Assembly (NCBI RefSeq): GCF_019049245.1
Contig: NZ_JAGMUK010000003.1
Coordinates: 81,119 to 145,118, forward strand
Direction of reading: 5' to 3'
DNA length: 64,000 nt
Origin: Streptomyces sp. AC555_RSS877
GTDB lineage: Bacteria > Actinomycetota > Actinomycetes > Streptomycetales > Streptomycetaceae
Of this stretch, positions 26,222 through 34,409 are shown piece by piece; positions within the stretch are counted from its first letter, which is position 1, and every line of letters begins with the position of its first letter. The position numbers were made by a program, and so were the translations under genes. The notes under the pieces are model-generated. The model worked only from the letters and a program-made list of their open reading frames with translations. It made no database searches and was not told the DNA's origin.

Positions 26222-27697
26222 TCAGCCCTTGAGGGCCGCCATCCACGCCTCGACCTCGTCCGACCGGCGAGGCAGCCCCGCGGACAGGTTCCGGTTGCCG
26301 TCCTCCGTCACCAGAAGGTCGTCCTCGATCCGCACACCGATGCCCCGGTACTCCTCCGGCACCGTCAGGTCATCGGCCTGGAAGTACAGACCGGGCTCGA
26401 CGGTGAGCACCATCCCCGGCTCCAGCGTGCCGTCGACATACGACTCCACGCGCGCGGCGGCGCAGTCATGGACGTCCATACCGAGCATGTGCCCGGTGCC
26501 GTGCAGCGTCCACCGGCGCTGCAACCCGAGCTCCAGCACTCGCTCGACCGGCCCCTCGACCAGTCCCCACTCCACGAGCCGCTCGGTCAGCACCCGCTGC
26601 GCCGCGTCGTGGAAGTCCCGGTACTTCCCGCCCGGCTTCACCGCCGCGATGCCGGCCTCCTGGGCGTCGTACACGGCGTCGTAGATCTGCTTCTGGATCT
26701 CACTGAACCGGCCGTTGACCGGCAGCGTGCGCGTGACGTCGGCGGTGTAGTACGTGTGGGTCTCGACGCCCGCGTCCAGCAGCAGCAGGTCGCCGGAGCG
26801 CACCGGCCCGTCGTTGCGCACCCAGTGCAGCGTGCAGGCGTGCGGGCCGGCCGCGGCGATGGTGCCGTAGCCGACGTCGTTGCCCTCGACGCGGGCGCGG
26901 AGGAAGAACGTGCCCTCGATGTACCGCTCGGACGTCGCCTCGGCCTTGTCCAGAACGCGTACGACGTCCTCGAAGCCGCGAACGGTCGAGTCGACCGCCT
27001 TCTGCAGCTCGCCGATCTCGAACCCGTCCTTGACCAGCCGCGCCTCGGAGAGGAAGACCCGCAGCTCGGCGTCGCGCTCGGCGGTGACCTTGTCGGTCAG
27101 CGCGGCCTCGATGCCGGCGTCGTACCCGCGCACCACCCGGACCGGGCCGGTGGCCTCGCGCAGGTGGTCGGCCAGCTCGCGCACGTCGGAGGCGGGAATG
27201 CCGTACAGCTTCTCGGCCTCGGTGAGGGAGTGCCGGCGGCCCACCCACAGCTCGCCCTGGCCGGAGAGCCAGAACTCGCCGTTCTCGCGGTCGGAGCGCG
27301 GCAGGAGGTAGATCGTCGCCTTGTGGCCGTCGGCGACGGGCTCCATGACCAGCACGCCGCCTGCGCTCTCATCGGGCCGGCCGCCGGTGAGGTACGCGTA
27401 CTCGACCGAGGCCCTGAAGGCGTACTCGGTGTCGTTCGAGCGGGTCTTCAGGTTGCCCGCGGGGATCACCAGGCGGTCGCCGGGGAAGCGCGCGGAGAGC
27501 GCGGCGCGGCGGGCGGCGGTCTCGGCGGCCTGGGCGATGGGCTCCAGGTCGCGCAGTTCCGTGTCGGCCCAGCCGGACTTCATGTTCTCGGCCAGCTCGT
27601 CGGAGACGCCCGGGTACAGGCCGTTCTTCCGCTGCTTGATCGGCTCCTCAGACTCAGCTTCCGGGGTCTCCGGGGTGAGCTCGTCGGCCACGGTCAT
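26222..27697 (-). CDS. pepP: Xaa-Pro aminopeptidase (M24B)
   Basis: The 491-aa protein has an N-terminal aminopeptidase-P domain (about 60-210) and a C-terminal pita-bread domain. Metal ligands are all visible: LLLDAGVETHTYYTADVTRT (two Asp), HGTGHMLGMDVHD (His), EPGLYF (Glu) and RIEDDLLV (Glu/Asp). It removes N-terminal residues preceding proline, using two Mn(II) ions, in the cytoplasm. A 93-bp gap separates it from the phosphatase gene on the same strand. Confidence 0.95.
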   Translation of the reverse strand: MTVADELTPETPEAESEEPIKQRKNGLYPGVSDELAENMKSGWADTELRDLEPIAQAAETAARRAALSARFPGDRLVIPAGNLKTRSNDTEYAFRASVEYAYLTGGRPDESAGGVLVMEPVADGHKATIYLLPRSDRENGEFWLSGQGELWVGRRHSLTEAEKLYGIPASDVRELADHLREATGPVRVVRGYDAGIEAALTDKVTAERDAELRVFLSEARLVKDGFEIGELQKAVDSTVRGFEDVVRVLDKAEATSERYIEGTFFLRARVEGNDVGYGTIAAAGPHACTLHWVRNDGPVRSGDLLLLDAGVETHTYYTADVTRTLPVNGRFSEIQKQIYDAVYDAQEAGIAAVKPGGKYRDFHDAAQRVLTERLVEWGLVEGPVERVLELGLQRRWTLHGTGHMLGMDVHDCAAARVESYVDGTLEPGMVLTVEPGLYFQADDLTVPEEYRGIGVRIEDDLLVTEDGNRNLSAGLPRRSDEVEAWMAALKG

Positions 27698-27790
27698 CCT
27701 CCTCGATACGGCACTGGACCCCGTCCATCGTACGGTCGTACGGAAGGGGCCCAGGGCCGGAAGACCTGTTACCGACGGCTTGGCCCGCGA

Positions 27791-29314
27791 CTACTCGAAG
27801 TGAGCGGCGACCAGGACCACGTCCTCCTCGGAGTCCGCCTCGTCCAGCCCGTCCGGCAGCACGGTCCGCAGCACGTGGTCGACGATCGCCTCGGGGTCGC
27901 GCCGCAGCGCCCTGGGCACGCCGGCCGCCGCCGCGTGCAGCCGGGCGAAGGAGCGGTCCGTGGGGTCGCCGGTGCGGTGCAGGAGCCCGTCGGTGTAGAG
28001 CAGAACCGTCTCACCCGCCTCCGCCTGGAGTTCCACACTCGGCGCCTCCCAGCAGGCGAGCATCCCGAGCGGCGCGGACACGGAGGTCTCCATGAACTCG
28101 GTGCGCCGCTCGCCGACCAGCAGCGGCGGGCAGTGCCCGGCACCGGCCAGCGTGATCTTGCGCAGCGCGGGCTCGCAGTAGGCGAACAGGGCGGTGGCGG
28201 AGCGGGCCGGCTCGGTGAGCCGGAGCAGCAGCTCCAGGTCGGACAGGACCGCGACCGGGTCCTCGCCCTCCATCACGGCGTACGCCCGCAGGGAGGCTCT
28301 CAGCCGTCCCATCGCGGCGATCGCGCTGGGCCCGGACCCCGTCACAGAGCCCACGGCGAGACCGAGCGCGGCATCCGGCAGCGGCAGCGCGTCGTACCAG
28401 TCGCCGCCGCCGCGCGGCCCGGTGCGGTGCCTGGCGGCGAGCCGTACTCCGGCGACGCGGGGGAGCCGGGACGGCAGCAGTTCCTCGGCGATCGTCGCCA
28501 TGCACGCGCGCGTGCGCTCGACCTCCAGGAGCCGGGCCAGGTGCTCGCCGGCGTAACGCGCGTACAGGCCGACCAGGTGGCGCTGCCGTTCGGTGGGTTC
28601 CGCGGGCTCGTCGTAGAGCCACACGGCGGCGCCGAGCCGGCCGGCGACCTCGCTGTACGCCTCCGCGGTCAGGGGCAGCGCGTAGCTCGCGGCGTAGCCG
28701 AGGCGGGCGGCGACCTCGCGGTGCCGGGGGTCGAGCCCGTCCTCGGCGAAGAGGTCGGGCTGGGCGATCTCGCCGTCACCGCCGGGCAGTCCGTCGAGGA
28801 TGCGGCCGTACGACAGGGAGCTGCGGGGCACGGTCTCGATGTGACCGAGGTCGGCGCGGGCGAGGCCCAGGCCGATGGTGGTGTCGGGGCCGAGTCCGTC
28901 GCCGGGTTCCAGCACGACGAGTCCGCGGCGGGCGCCCACCAGGGCGGCTCCGGCGTGCAGCAGTTCCTGCAGAGCCTCGGACAGCGCGTCCGTGCGGGCC
29001 AGCCGTTCGGTCAGTTCGTGCAGGGTCGTGAGGTCCGAGACCCAGCCGGCGAGCCGGTCCTGAAGCAGCGCGCCCGGCGCGTTTGGTGAGAGAACCCCCG
29101 AGGTACCCGAGACGGAAGGCGCGGGCGCGACAGTGTGGGCTGGCGAGGGAACCGTTGAATCGATTCCAGCCACTTTCGGAGGGTGAGGGGCGTTCATGGC
29201 GTCCGGCTTTCCGACCGGTGCGTATTGCTCAAAAGCATCGCAAACCCCCATGTCATTCTGCGCCGCTAGCAGTGTCTCCACATGTACACGCACTCGTGAG
29301 GGGATGTCCAGCAT
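27791..29314 (-). CDS. GAF-SpoIIE (PPM) phosphatase-like protein
   Basis: The 507-aa protein has a disordered N-terminus, a helix-GAF region (about 100-275) and a SpoIIE/RsbU-type PPM domain (about 285-505). Phosphatase motifs GGGDWYDAL and YTDGL are present, but the usual VGDV-type metal-binding Asp is replaced by Ser in VGSVTGSG, and the final DDV pair reads EEDV. The activity may be reduced or lost. By family it would dephosphorylate an anti-anti-sigma factor. An ATG follows GGCAGGACA, a fair ribosome site. Confidence 0.85.
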   Translation of the reverse strand: MLDIPSRVRVHVETLLAAQNDMGVCDAFEQYAPVGKPDAMNAPHPPKVAGIDSTVPSPAHTVAPAPSVSGTSGVLSPNAPGALLQDRLAGWVSDLTTLHELTERLARTDALSEALQELLHAGAALVGARRGLVVLEPGDGLGPDTTIGLGLARADLGHIETVPRSSLSYGRILDGLPGGDGEIAQPDLFAEDGLDPRHREVAARLGYAASYALPLTAEAYSEVAGRLGAAVWLYDEPAEPTERQRHLVGLYARYAGEHLARLLEVERTRACMATIAEELLPSRLPRVAGVRLAARHRTGPRGGGDWYDALPLPDAALGLAVGSVTGSGPSAIAAMGRLRASLRAYAVMEGEDPVAVLSDLELLLRLTEPARSATALFAYCEPALRKITLAGAGHCPPLLVGERRTEFMETSVSAPLGMLACWEAPSVELQAEAGETVLLYTDGLLHRTGDPTDRSFARLHAAAAGVPRALRRDPEAIVDHVLRTVLPDGLDEADSEEDVVLVAAHFE

Positions 29315-29807
29315 TGTCCTGCCGGGATTCCTGGTGTCCGTGGGTCATCAGTGCAGCACTTGCCAAAAGATAAAGTTGGCCTAAAACTGACTCGGGTAAC
29401 GGCGTATTGCGGTCGACTGGCCCTGCTCCACAGAGCGTCACAGCGGTCGTGATGGGTACGTACTCGGAGAAGGCCAGGGGTGGTTGGTAATCACCCGGAA
29501 CCTGGCGACGGACCCGGGCGTCTTAGCCACCGACGACCGAGCCCCATCCTCCCGCGGCGGAGGCGAAGAGAACCACGCGCGACAGCAAACGCCAGACTTC
29601 GCCACCCCACGCCAGGCCCGCGCTTCTGATAGACCGCAGTGTGGGCGAGGCTGCCGCGGACGCAGCTCAACGTTCGGCCCATAGGGGTTCCCCTTGTCTC
29701 GGACAGGGGTGTGATGCGCCAACAGGTACGCACAGTGAAGAGATCGACACATGTTGTGATGTGGTCCTCGGTGTTGCCAGCGGTGCAACGGAAAGGAACG
29801 AGCGCTC
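29315..29807. other. Intergenic region, no gene seen
   Basis: These 490 bp separate the divergent phosphatase and Prim-Pol-like genes and must hold both promoters. Codon bias in all six frames is weak, so the frames open here look noncoding. A small hairpin (CCCTTGTC at 29691 pairing with GACAGGGG at 29702) could compete with the overlapping GGGGTTCCCC at 29684-29693. No riboswitch was recognised. Confidence 0.4.
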
Positions 29808-30473
29808 ATGCGCGAGATCCTCGGAAGGCGACGCAGGCTCCTGTCCCAGCGCAGCGACGGAAGGCCTGAGTTGATCAGCGCGGCCCTGACCTTCGCGACT
29901 CAATGGCAGTGGCCCGTACTCCCGGGCGTGGCGGCCGACCCGCAGGGGCGAGCCCGCTGCGGGTGCCCCGACCCCGAGTGCACGGTGCCCGGTGCCCACC
30001 CCTTCGACCCCGGCCTGCTCGCGGCCACCACCGACGAGCGCATGGTGCGCTGGTGGTGGAGCAACCGGCCCGCCGCGCCGATCGTCCTGGCCACCGGCGG
30101 CAACGCGCCCTGCGCGGTCAGCCTGCCGGCGCCCGCGGCCGCCCGCGCACTCGCCGTGCTCGACAGCACGGGCATGCGCCTCGGCCCGGTCGTCGCAGCA
30201 CCCACCCGGTGGGCGCTGCTCGTGAAGCCCTACTCCCTGGAGCAGTTGGGCGAACTGCTGTACGCCAAGGACTTCGTCCCCGGTTCCCTCCGCTTCCACG
30301 GCGAGGGCGGCTATCTGGCCCTGCCCCCCTCCGAGACCGGCCACGGCGAGATCCGCTGGGAGCGTGCCCCGCTGCCCGGCTCGGCCTCCCCGTGGGTACC
30401 CGACGTGGAGGCCGTGGTGGACGCGGTGGTCGAGGCCCTCACTCGTACGGGTGTGAACGCACCCGAGTTGTAG
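29808..30473 (+). CDS. Prim-Pol-domain-like protein, small
   Basis: A 221-aa protein that resembles the N-terminal half of bifunctional primase-polymerases: LISAALTFATQWQWPVLPG, then CPDPECTVPGAHPF and WWSNRPAAPIVLATG (in replication Prim-Pols the text reads TGPSG.VVDLD). The DxD metal site that follows this position in Prim-Pol is missing (NAPCAVSLPAP instead), so it is probably not catalytic. Such short proteins are common in Streptomyces chromosomes; the function is unknown. GGAAAGGA precedes ATG 29808. Confidence 0.72.
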   Translation: MREILGRRRRLLSQRSDGRPELISAALTFATQWQWPVLPGVAADPQGRARCGCPDPECTVPGAHPFDPGLLAATTDERMVRWWWSNRPAAPIVLATGGNAPCAVSLPAPAAARALAVLDSTGMRLGPVVAAPTRWALLVKPYSLEQLGELLYAKDFVPGSLRFHGEGGYLALPPSETGHGEIRWERAPLPGSASPWVPDVEAVVDAVVEALTRTGVNAPEL

Positions 30474-30528
30474 GGGTGTCGGGCGCGGGCGGAACCGGAC
30501 GCCCGCGCCACTGGTTATGTTCCGGTCC

Positions 30529-31116
30529 ATGAACCTTCGTCTGCTCGCCCTCGCGGGCGTCGTGGCATGCGCGGTCGCGCTGCCGCTGGCCATGGCGTCC
30601 GCGGGACAGGTGGGCGACGAGGGACGCTCGTCCGTACGTGGCGCCTCTGTACCCGACGCCTCCGTACCTGACGCGCCTGACGTGGTACGTCCTTCCGCGC
30701 CGCCCGCCGACGCGAAGGCCCCCTCGGCCCGGCGCACCGGTTCCCGGCCGGTGCTCGGCCTCGGTCTTGGCGTGGCCGCCCGTTGCGGTCCCGAACTCAC
30801 CTCGCCCGAAGGCGTCGAGGCGCAGACGTGCGTGCTGACGCAGGGTGAGCGGACGTGGGCGCGGACCTACTACCGCAATGCGACCGGCGGAGCGCTGGAC
30901 TCCGTACTGAGCCTCATGGGACCCGGCGGACGTACCGTGCAGATGCACTGCGCGGTGGGCGCGGGGGACGAGCCGAAGACCTGTGAGACGCCCCGGGAGC
31001 ACACCCGCGGAGAACCGGACGGGTACACGGCGGTCGCGGAGTTCGCGGAGCGGGTCGGAGAAGGGCCGCTGCTGTTGCGGTCCGGGAGCAACTCGGGTGC
31101 TGCTACGGGTAGTTGA
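30529..31116 (+). CDS. Secreted protein of unknown function
   Basis: A 195-aa protein from ATG 30529; an upstream in-frame ATG at 30517 adds four residues. The signal peptide is LALAGVVACAVALPLAMASAG. A Ser/Pro/Ala linker with repeated SVPDA units follows, then a compact domain of about 110 aa with three cysteines in ARCGPEL, TCVLTQGE and MHCAVGAG plus CETPRE. The even cysteine number (four) fits disulfides outside the cell. No family recognised. Confidence 0.7.
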   Translation: MNLRLLALAGVVACAVALPLAMASAGQVGDEGRSSVRGASVPDASVPDAPDVVRPSAPPADAKAPSARRTGSRPVLGLGLGVAARCGPELTSPEGVEAQTCVLTQGERTWARTYYRNATGGALDSVLSLMGPGGRTVQMHCAVGAGDEPKTCETPREHTRGEPDGYTAVAEFAERVGEGPLLLRSGSNSGAATGS

Positions 31117-31158
31117 CGCGTGATGTCGTTGCGTAAAGAGCACCCGAACAGGAAAGAA

Positions 31159-31196
31159 CCCGGTTGCTGGCGACGGGGGATGCACCAGCAACCGGG
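31159..31196. terminator. Bidirectional terminator hairpin
   Basis: A 12-bp perfect stem (CCCGGTTGCTGG, 31159-31170; CCAGCAACCGGG, 31185-31196) with a 14-nt loop. It lies between the convergent secreted-protein and SEC-C genes and can serve both. Confidence 0.8.
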
Positions 31197-31362
31197 CTAC
31201 TGAAACGGTAACAAGAGATCGGCAGTTCGCAAATTCGATCTCGGCTGTTGCTCGGCTATTCGGACACCGGATGTGGCTTGCCCGGAACGGGAGTTGTGAG
31301 CAAAGTCGCCGATCCGGGCGGGCGGTGTGCGGCTGACCGACCGGTCAGCCGCACACGCCACG

Positions 31363-32328
31363 TCAACTCAGCGTGACCTGCCGGTTGGTCAGCCCGCCAC
31401 GCGCGCGACGCTCTTCCGCGGTCAGCGGTGCGTCCGTGGCCAGCGCGCCGGAAAGGCGCTCGGCGAACTCGGCGGCCGGCTTCTCGATGTCCTCGGCGGT
31501 GACCGCGCTCGGCAGGTCCCAGACCGGCACGGTGAGCCCGTGAGCACGGAAGGACCCCACGAGACGGGTGCCCTCCCCGAGGTTCGAGCGGCCCGCCGCG
31601 TGCAGCCGCGCAAGGGCGTCCAGAAGCTGCTCCTCCGGGTAAGGCATCACCCAGCGCAGGTGGTTCTTGTCCGGCGTCTCGCACCAGTAGGCGGCGTCCA
31701 CGCCGGTCAGGCGCACGGTCGGGATGGCCGCGGCGTTGGCCCGCTCCAGGGAGGCGGTCACCTCCGGCGTGGCGTTCTCCGCGTCCGGGACCCAGAACTC
31801 GAAGCCCGGGTGCACAACTGGCTCGAACGCGCCTTCGGAGTCGAGGAGGTCCTGCAGTCGCGGACCGTCCGCCGGGGCGCGGCGGGACTGGACCGGAGTG
31901 CCCGGGTCCGCGGTGAGCGCGCGCTGGAGGGTGTCGGCGAGGTCGCGGCTGATGTCGCCCGACGCCGTGTCGTTCTGCAGGCCGAGCAGGACCGAGCCGT
32001 CGTCGCGGCGCAGCGCCGGCCAGGCCATCGGCAGGACCGTGGCCAGCGTGACCGACGGGACGCCCTCGGGGAGGCCGTCCTTCAGCGTCAGTTCCACCGT
32101 GGCGGCCGGCACCAGTTCGCGCAGTGCCACCCAGTCGCACTCGCTGGGCAGCCCCTCGAAGGGGCGCTGCACCAGTTCGGTCACGGCATGCTGGGCCGCC
32201 CGGCCGTGGCAGGCCTTGTAACGGCGGCCGCTGCCGCAGGGGCAGGGCTCACGGGCACCGACGACCGGGACCTCACCGTCGCTGAGCTGCGGCCGCTTGG
32301 CCTTCGTCTGGGGTCGCTTCTTGGCCAT
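31363..32328 (-). CDS. SEC-C motif protein (DUF5926-like)
   Basis: The 321-aa protein begins with a basic stretch and then the zinc-binding SEC-C motif REPCPCGSGRRYKACHG (about 26-43), as at the C-terminus of SecA. The remainder (about 50-320) is an actinobacterial domain of unknown function with WVPDAENATPE and a Trp-rich YWCETPDKNHLRWVMPYP strand. Proteins of this kind are conserved in Streptomyces; no function is known. ATG 32328 is chosen, with GGGAG upstream. Confidence 0.85.
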   Translation of the reverse strand: MAKKRPQTKAKRPQLSDGEVPVVGAREPCPCGSGRRYKACHGRAAQHAVTELVQRPFEGLPSECDWVALRELVPAATVELTLKDGLPEGVPSVTLATVLPMAWPALRRDDGSVLLGLQNDTASGDISRDLADTLQRALTADPGTPVQSRRAPADGPRLQDLLDSEGAFEPVVHPGFEFWVPDAENATPEVTASLERANAAAIPTVRLTGVDAAYWCETPDKNHLRWVMPYPEEQLLDALARLHAAGRSNLGEGTRLVGSFRAHGLTVPVWDLPSAVTAEDIEKPAAEFAERLSGALATDAPLTAEERRARGGLTNRQVTLS

Positions 32329-32403
32329 CGTGGGTGTCTCCCGGTTACGGCTCGTCTCGTACGGGCGCGAGCCTAGCCGTTTGCGCCGTCAACAACCGGT
32401 GCC

Positions 32404-32440
32404 TGTGGACAACGCGGCCCACGTGCCGACCTGTGGACAA
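32404..32440. promoter_or_regulatory. Pair of direct TGTGGACAA DnaA boxes
   Basis: Two exact streptomycete-type DnaA boxes in the same orientation (32404-32412 and 32432-32440), 28 bp apart. They lie in the short gap downstream of the HATPase gene and upstream of the SEC-C gene. They could bind DnaA; nothing else is seen in the gap. Confidence 0.6.
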
Positions 32441-32467
32441 CGCGCCCGACCCCGCGGGACCGGCGGC

Positions 32468-33166
32468 TCAGTCCAGGTCGTCGAAGGCGTCCGCGAAGTT
32501 CAGCTCGGCCATCTCGGGTATCGCCGAGGCCGACGGTGCCCTGGAGGGCTCGACGGTTCCGGTCCCTCCTGCTCGAGCGAAGTCGCGAGCGGGGGAGCGC
32601 GGGGCCAGGTCGTCCCGTCGGCGTCCGGCGTCCGGATCGTGCACGTCGCGGTGGACGACGACCCACACCGTGATCTCGCCGCGGGTGTTGTCCCGTACGC
32701 CCCAGTCGTCGGCCAGCGCCGTGATGATGTTGAGCCCACGGCCGCCGTGCGCGGTGACCGAGGGCGTGGCCGGAGCCGGGCGGGTGGGCCCGCCGCCGTC
32801 CGTCACCTCGACCGTGAGTCTGCCGCCCGTGTCCACCCGCCATGCGGCCCGGACGTCGCCGTCGCCGGCCAGGGCGTCGCCCAGCGGTCTGCCGTGCTTG
32901 CACGCGTTGCTCAAGAGTTCGGAAAGAATCAGCACGGCGTCGTCGATGACCGTTTCCGACACACCGCCGCTGCGCAACTGGGTGCGCATGCGGTGCCTTG
33001 CCTTGCCCACGCCCGCAGGGCCATGGGGTACGGCCATGCTCGACGACGCGGGCACTTCCTGTGCCACCACCAACGCCACCCCCGAGACCTCCTTCGCCCC
33101 ACGCCACGGAGTGGATGCCCCCTTGGCCTGTACCGGAAACCGGCCACTCCGCGTCCGAAGACGCAT
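32468..33166 (-). CDS. HATPase (RsbW-like) regulatory protein
   Basis: A 232-aa protein when begun at ATG 33166 (MRLRTRSGRFPVQ); the frame is open further upstream, so the start is uncertain. The N-terminal tail is basic. The HATPase core has LILSELLSNACKHGRP (N-box), VTDGGGP (G1) and GRGLNIITALADDWG (G2). The C-terminal part is acidic and disordered (FADAFDDLD at the end). Likely an anti-sigma or anti-anti-sigma kinase; no partner is adjacent. Confidence 0.83.
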   Translation of the reverse strand: MRLRTRSGRFPVQAKGASTPWRGAKEVSGVALVVAQEVPASSSMAVPHGPAGVGKARHRMRTQLRSGGVSETVIDDAVLILSELLSNACKHGRPLGDALAGDGDVRAAWRVDTGGRLTVEVTDGGGPTRPAPATPSVTAHGGRGLNIITALADDWGVRDNTRGEITVWVVVHRDVHDPDAGRRRDDLAPRSPARDFARAGGTGTVEPSRAPSASAIPEMAELNFADAFDDLD

Positions 33167-33305
33167 TCGCAACGATCGAATACGGACCGAACGCGCCGGA
33201 GCACTCCCTGTAGCCGTATGGCTGGATTTCGACGGTATGGCCGAGATCGGAGGATGAGGCCGGTGGGGCTGCCGGGTCAAGAGTCGTGCGTCACACGCGC
33301 GTGCG

Positions 33306-34133
33306 TCAGCGTCCGATCCGGCCCAGGACCGCGCGCGGACGGTTGGTGATGATGGCGTCGACGCCCAGGTCGACACAGAGATCGACGTCCTCGAGCTCGT
33401 TCACCGTCCACACGTGCACCTGGTGGCCGGCTCGCTTCAGACGCTCGATGTACGCCGGGTGATTGCGCACAATCCGCATCGACGGGCCCGCGATCCGCAC
33501 GCCCACCGGCAGCCTGCCGTCACGCAGCCGGGGCGAGACGAACTGCATCAGATAGACCGACGGCAGCGTCGGAGAGGCGGCCCGCACCCGGTGCAGCGAG
33601 CGCGCCGAGAAGCTCATCACCCGCACCGGCGAGTCGGCCGCGTCCGCCGGGGCGTCCAGCCCGAACCGCTTCAGCAGCACCAGCAGCCGCTCCTCGACCT
33701 GCCCCGCCCACCGCGTGGGGTGCTTGGTCTCGATCGCCAGCTCCACCCGGCGCCCCGCGTCGGCGACGAGCTCCAGCAGCCGCTCCAGGGTGAGCACGGA
33801 GGTGTCCTCGCGGTCCTCGGGGCGGAACTCCCAGTCGGGCTCCTCGTCGCGCGTGCGCCAGAACTCCCGGGTCTTGCGGGAACCGAAGTCCAGGGCGGCG
33901 AGATCGGCTAGCTCCAGCGCGGAGACCGCTCCGCGGCCGTTGGACGTACGGTTGACGCGACGGTCGTGGACGCAGACGAGATGGCCGTCAGCGGTCAGCC
34001 GGACATCGCATTCGAGGGCGTCGGCGCCGTCCTCGATGGCCTTCCTGTACGCGGCCAGCGTGTGCTCGGGGGCCTCCTCCGAGGCTCCGCGGTGGGCGAC
34101 GACCTGAATCCGGTGCTGTCGTACGTGGGTCAC
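33306..34133 (-). CDS. Glycerophosphodiester phosphodiesterase
   Basis: A 275-aa protein from GTG 34133; the much longer open frame to the right is antisense to the protease gene and not real. Catalytic signatures are VVAHRGASEEAPEHTLAAY, ALECDVRLTADGHLVCVHD and AIETKHPT, so the Glu-Asp-His set of GDPD is present. It hydrolyses glycerophosphodiesters to glycerol-3-phosphate and an alcohol. No signal peptide, so it is cytoplasmic. Confidence 0.93.
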   Translation of the reverse strand: MTHVRQHRIQVVAHRGASEEAPEHTLAAYRKAIEDGADALECDVRLTADGHLVCVHDRRVNRTSNGRGAVSALELADLAALDFGSRKTREFWRTRDEEPDWEFRPEDREDTSVLTLERLLELVADAGRRVELAIETKHPTRWAGQVEERLLVLLKRFGLDAPADAADSPVRVMSFSARSLHRVRAASPTLPSVYLMQFVSPRLRDGRLPVGVRIAGPSMRIVRNHPAYIERLKRAGHQVHVWTVNELEDVDLCVDLGVDAIITNRPRAVLGRIGR

Positions 34134-34232
34134 CGCGTCATGGTGCCACCGCATGGGGGTACGCGTGCGAACGGAGGCCTTGGGATTGCGCCCCGTATGT
34201 CCCTCATGCCCTATATAAAGAATGGCCGCAGA

Positions 34233-34271
34233 CCCACAGGCACCGCTTATGGTGCTCTGACGGCCTGTGGG
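34233..34271. promoter_or_regulatory. Inverted repeat upstream of the HtrA-type protease
   Basis: CCCACAGGC (34233-34241) and GCCTGTGGG (34263-34271) form a perfect 9-bp inverted repeat with a smaller CACC/GGTG stem inside. It lies in the divergent gap between GDPD and the protease, 140 bp before the protease start. It could be an operator or a 5'-leader hairpin. Confidence 0.5.
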
Positions 34272-34409
34272 AAAAGCTGACGGCATACAAAAACACAGGC
34301 ACGAACACATGCACAGCTGCATCGCGCCGGACCGTCGACCAACGCGAAGCGTGAAGCGCGTGACCCCAGTGCGACCGACAACAACAGCCGTGGACCGAGG
34401 AGAGAAGCT

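Noticed and set aside
25862..29089. Very long plus-strand frame over pepP and the phosphatase
   Set aside because: It is antisense to two genes with clear catalytic motifs and has no recognisable domain.
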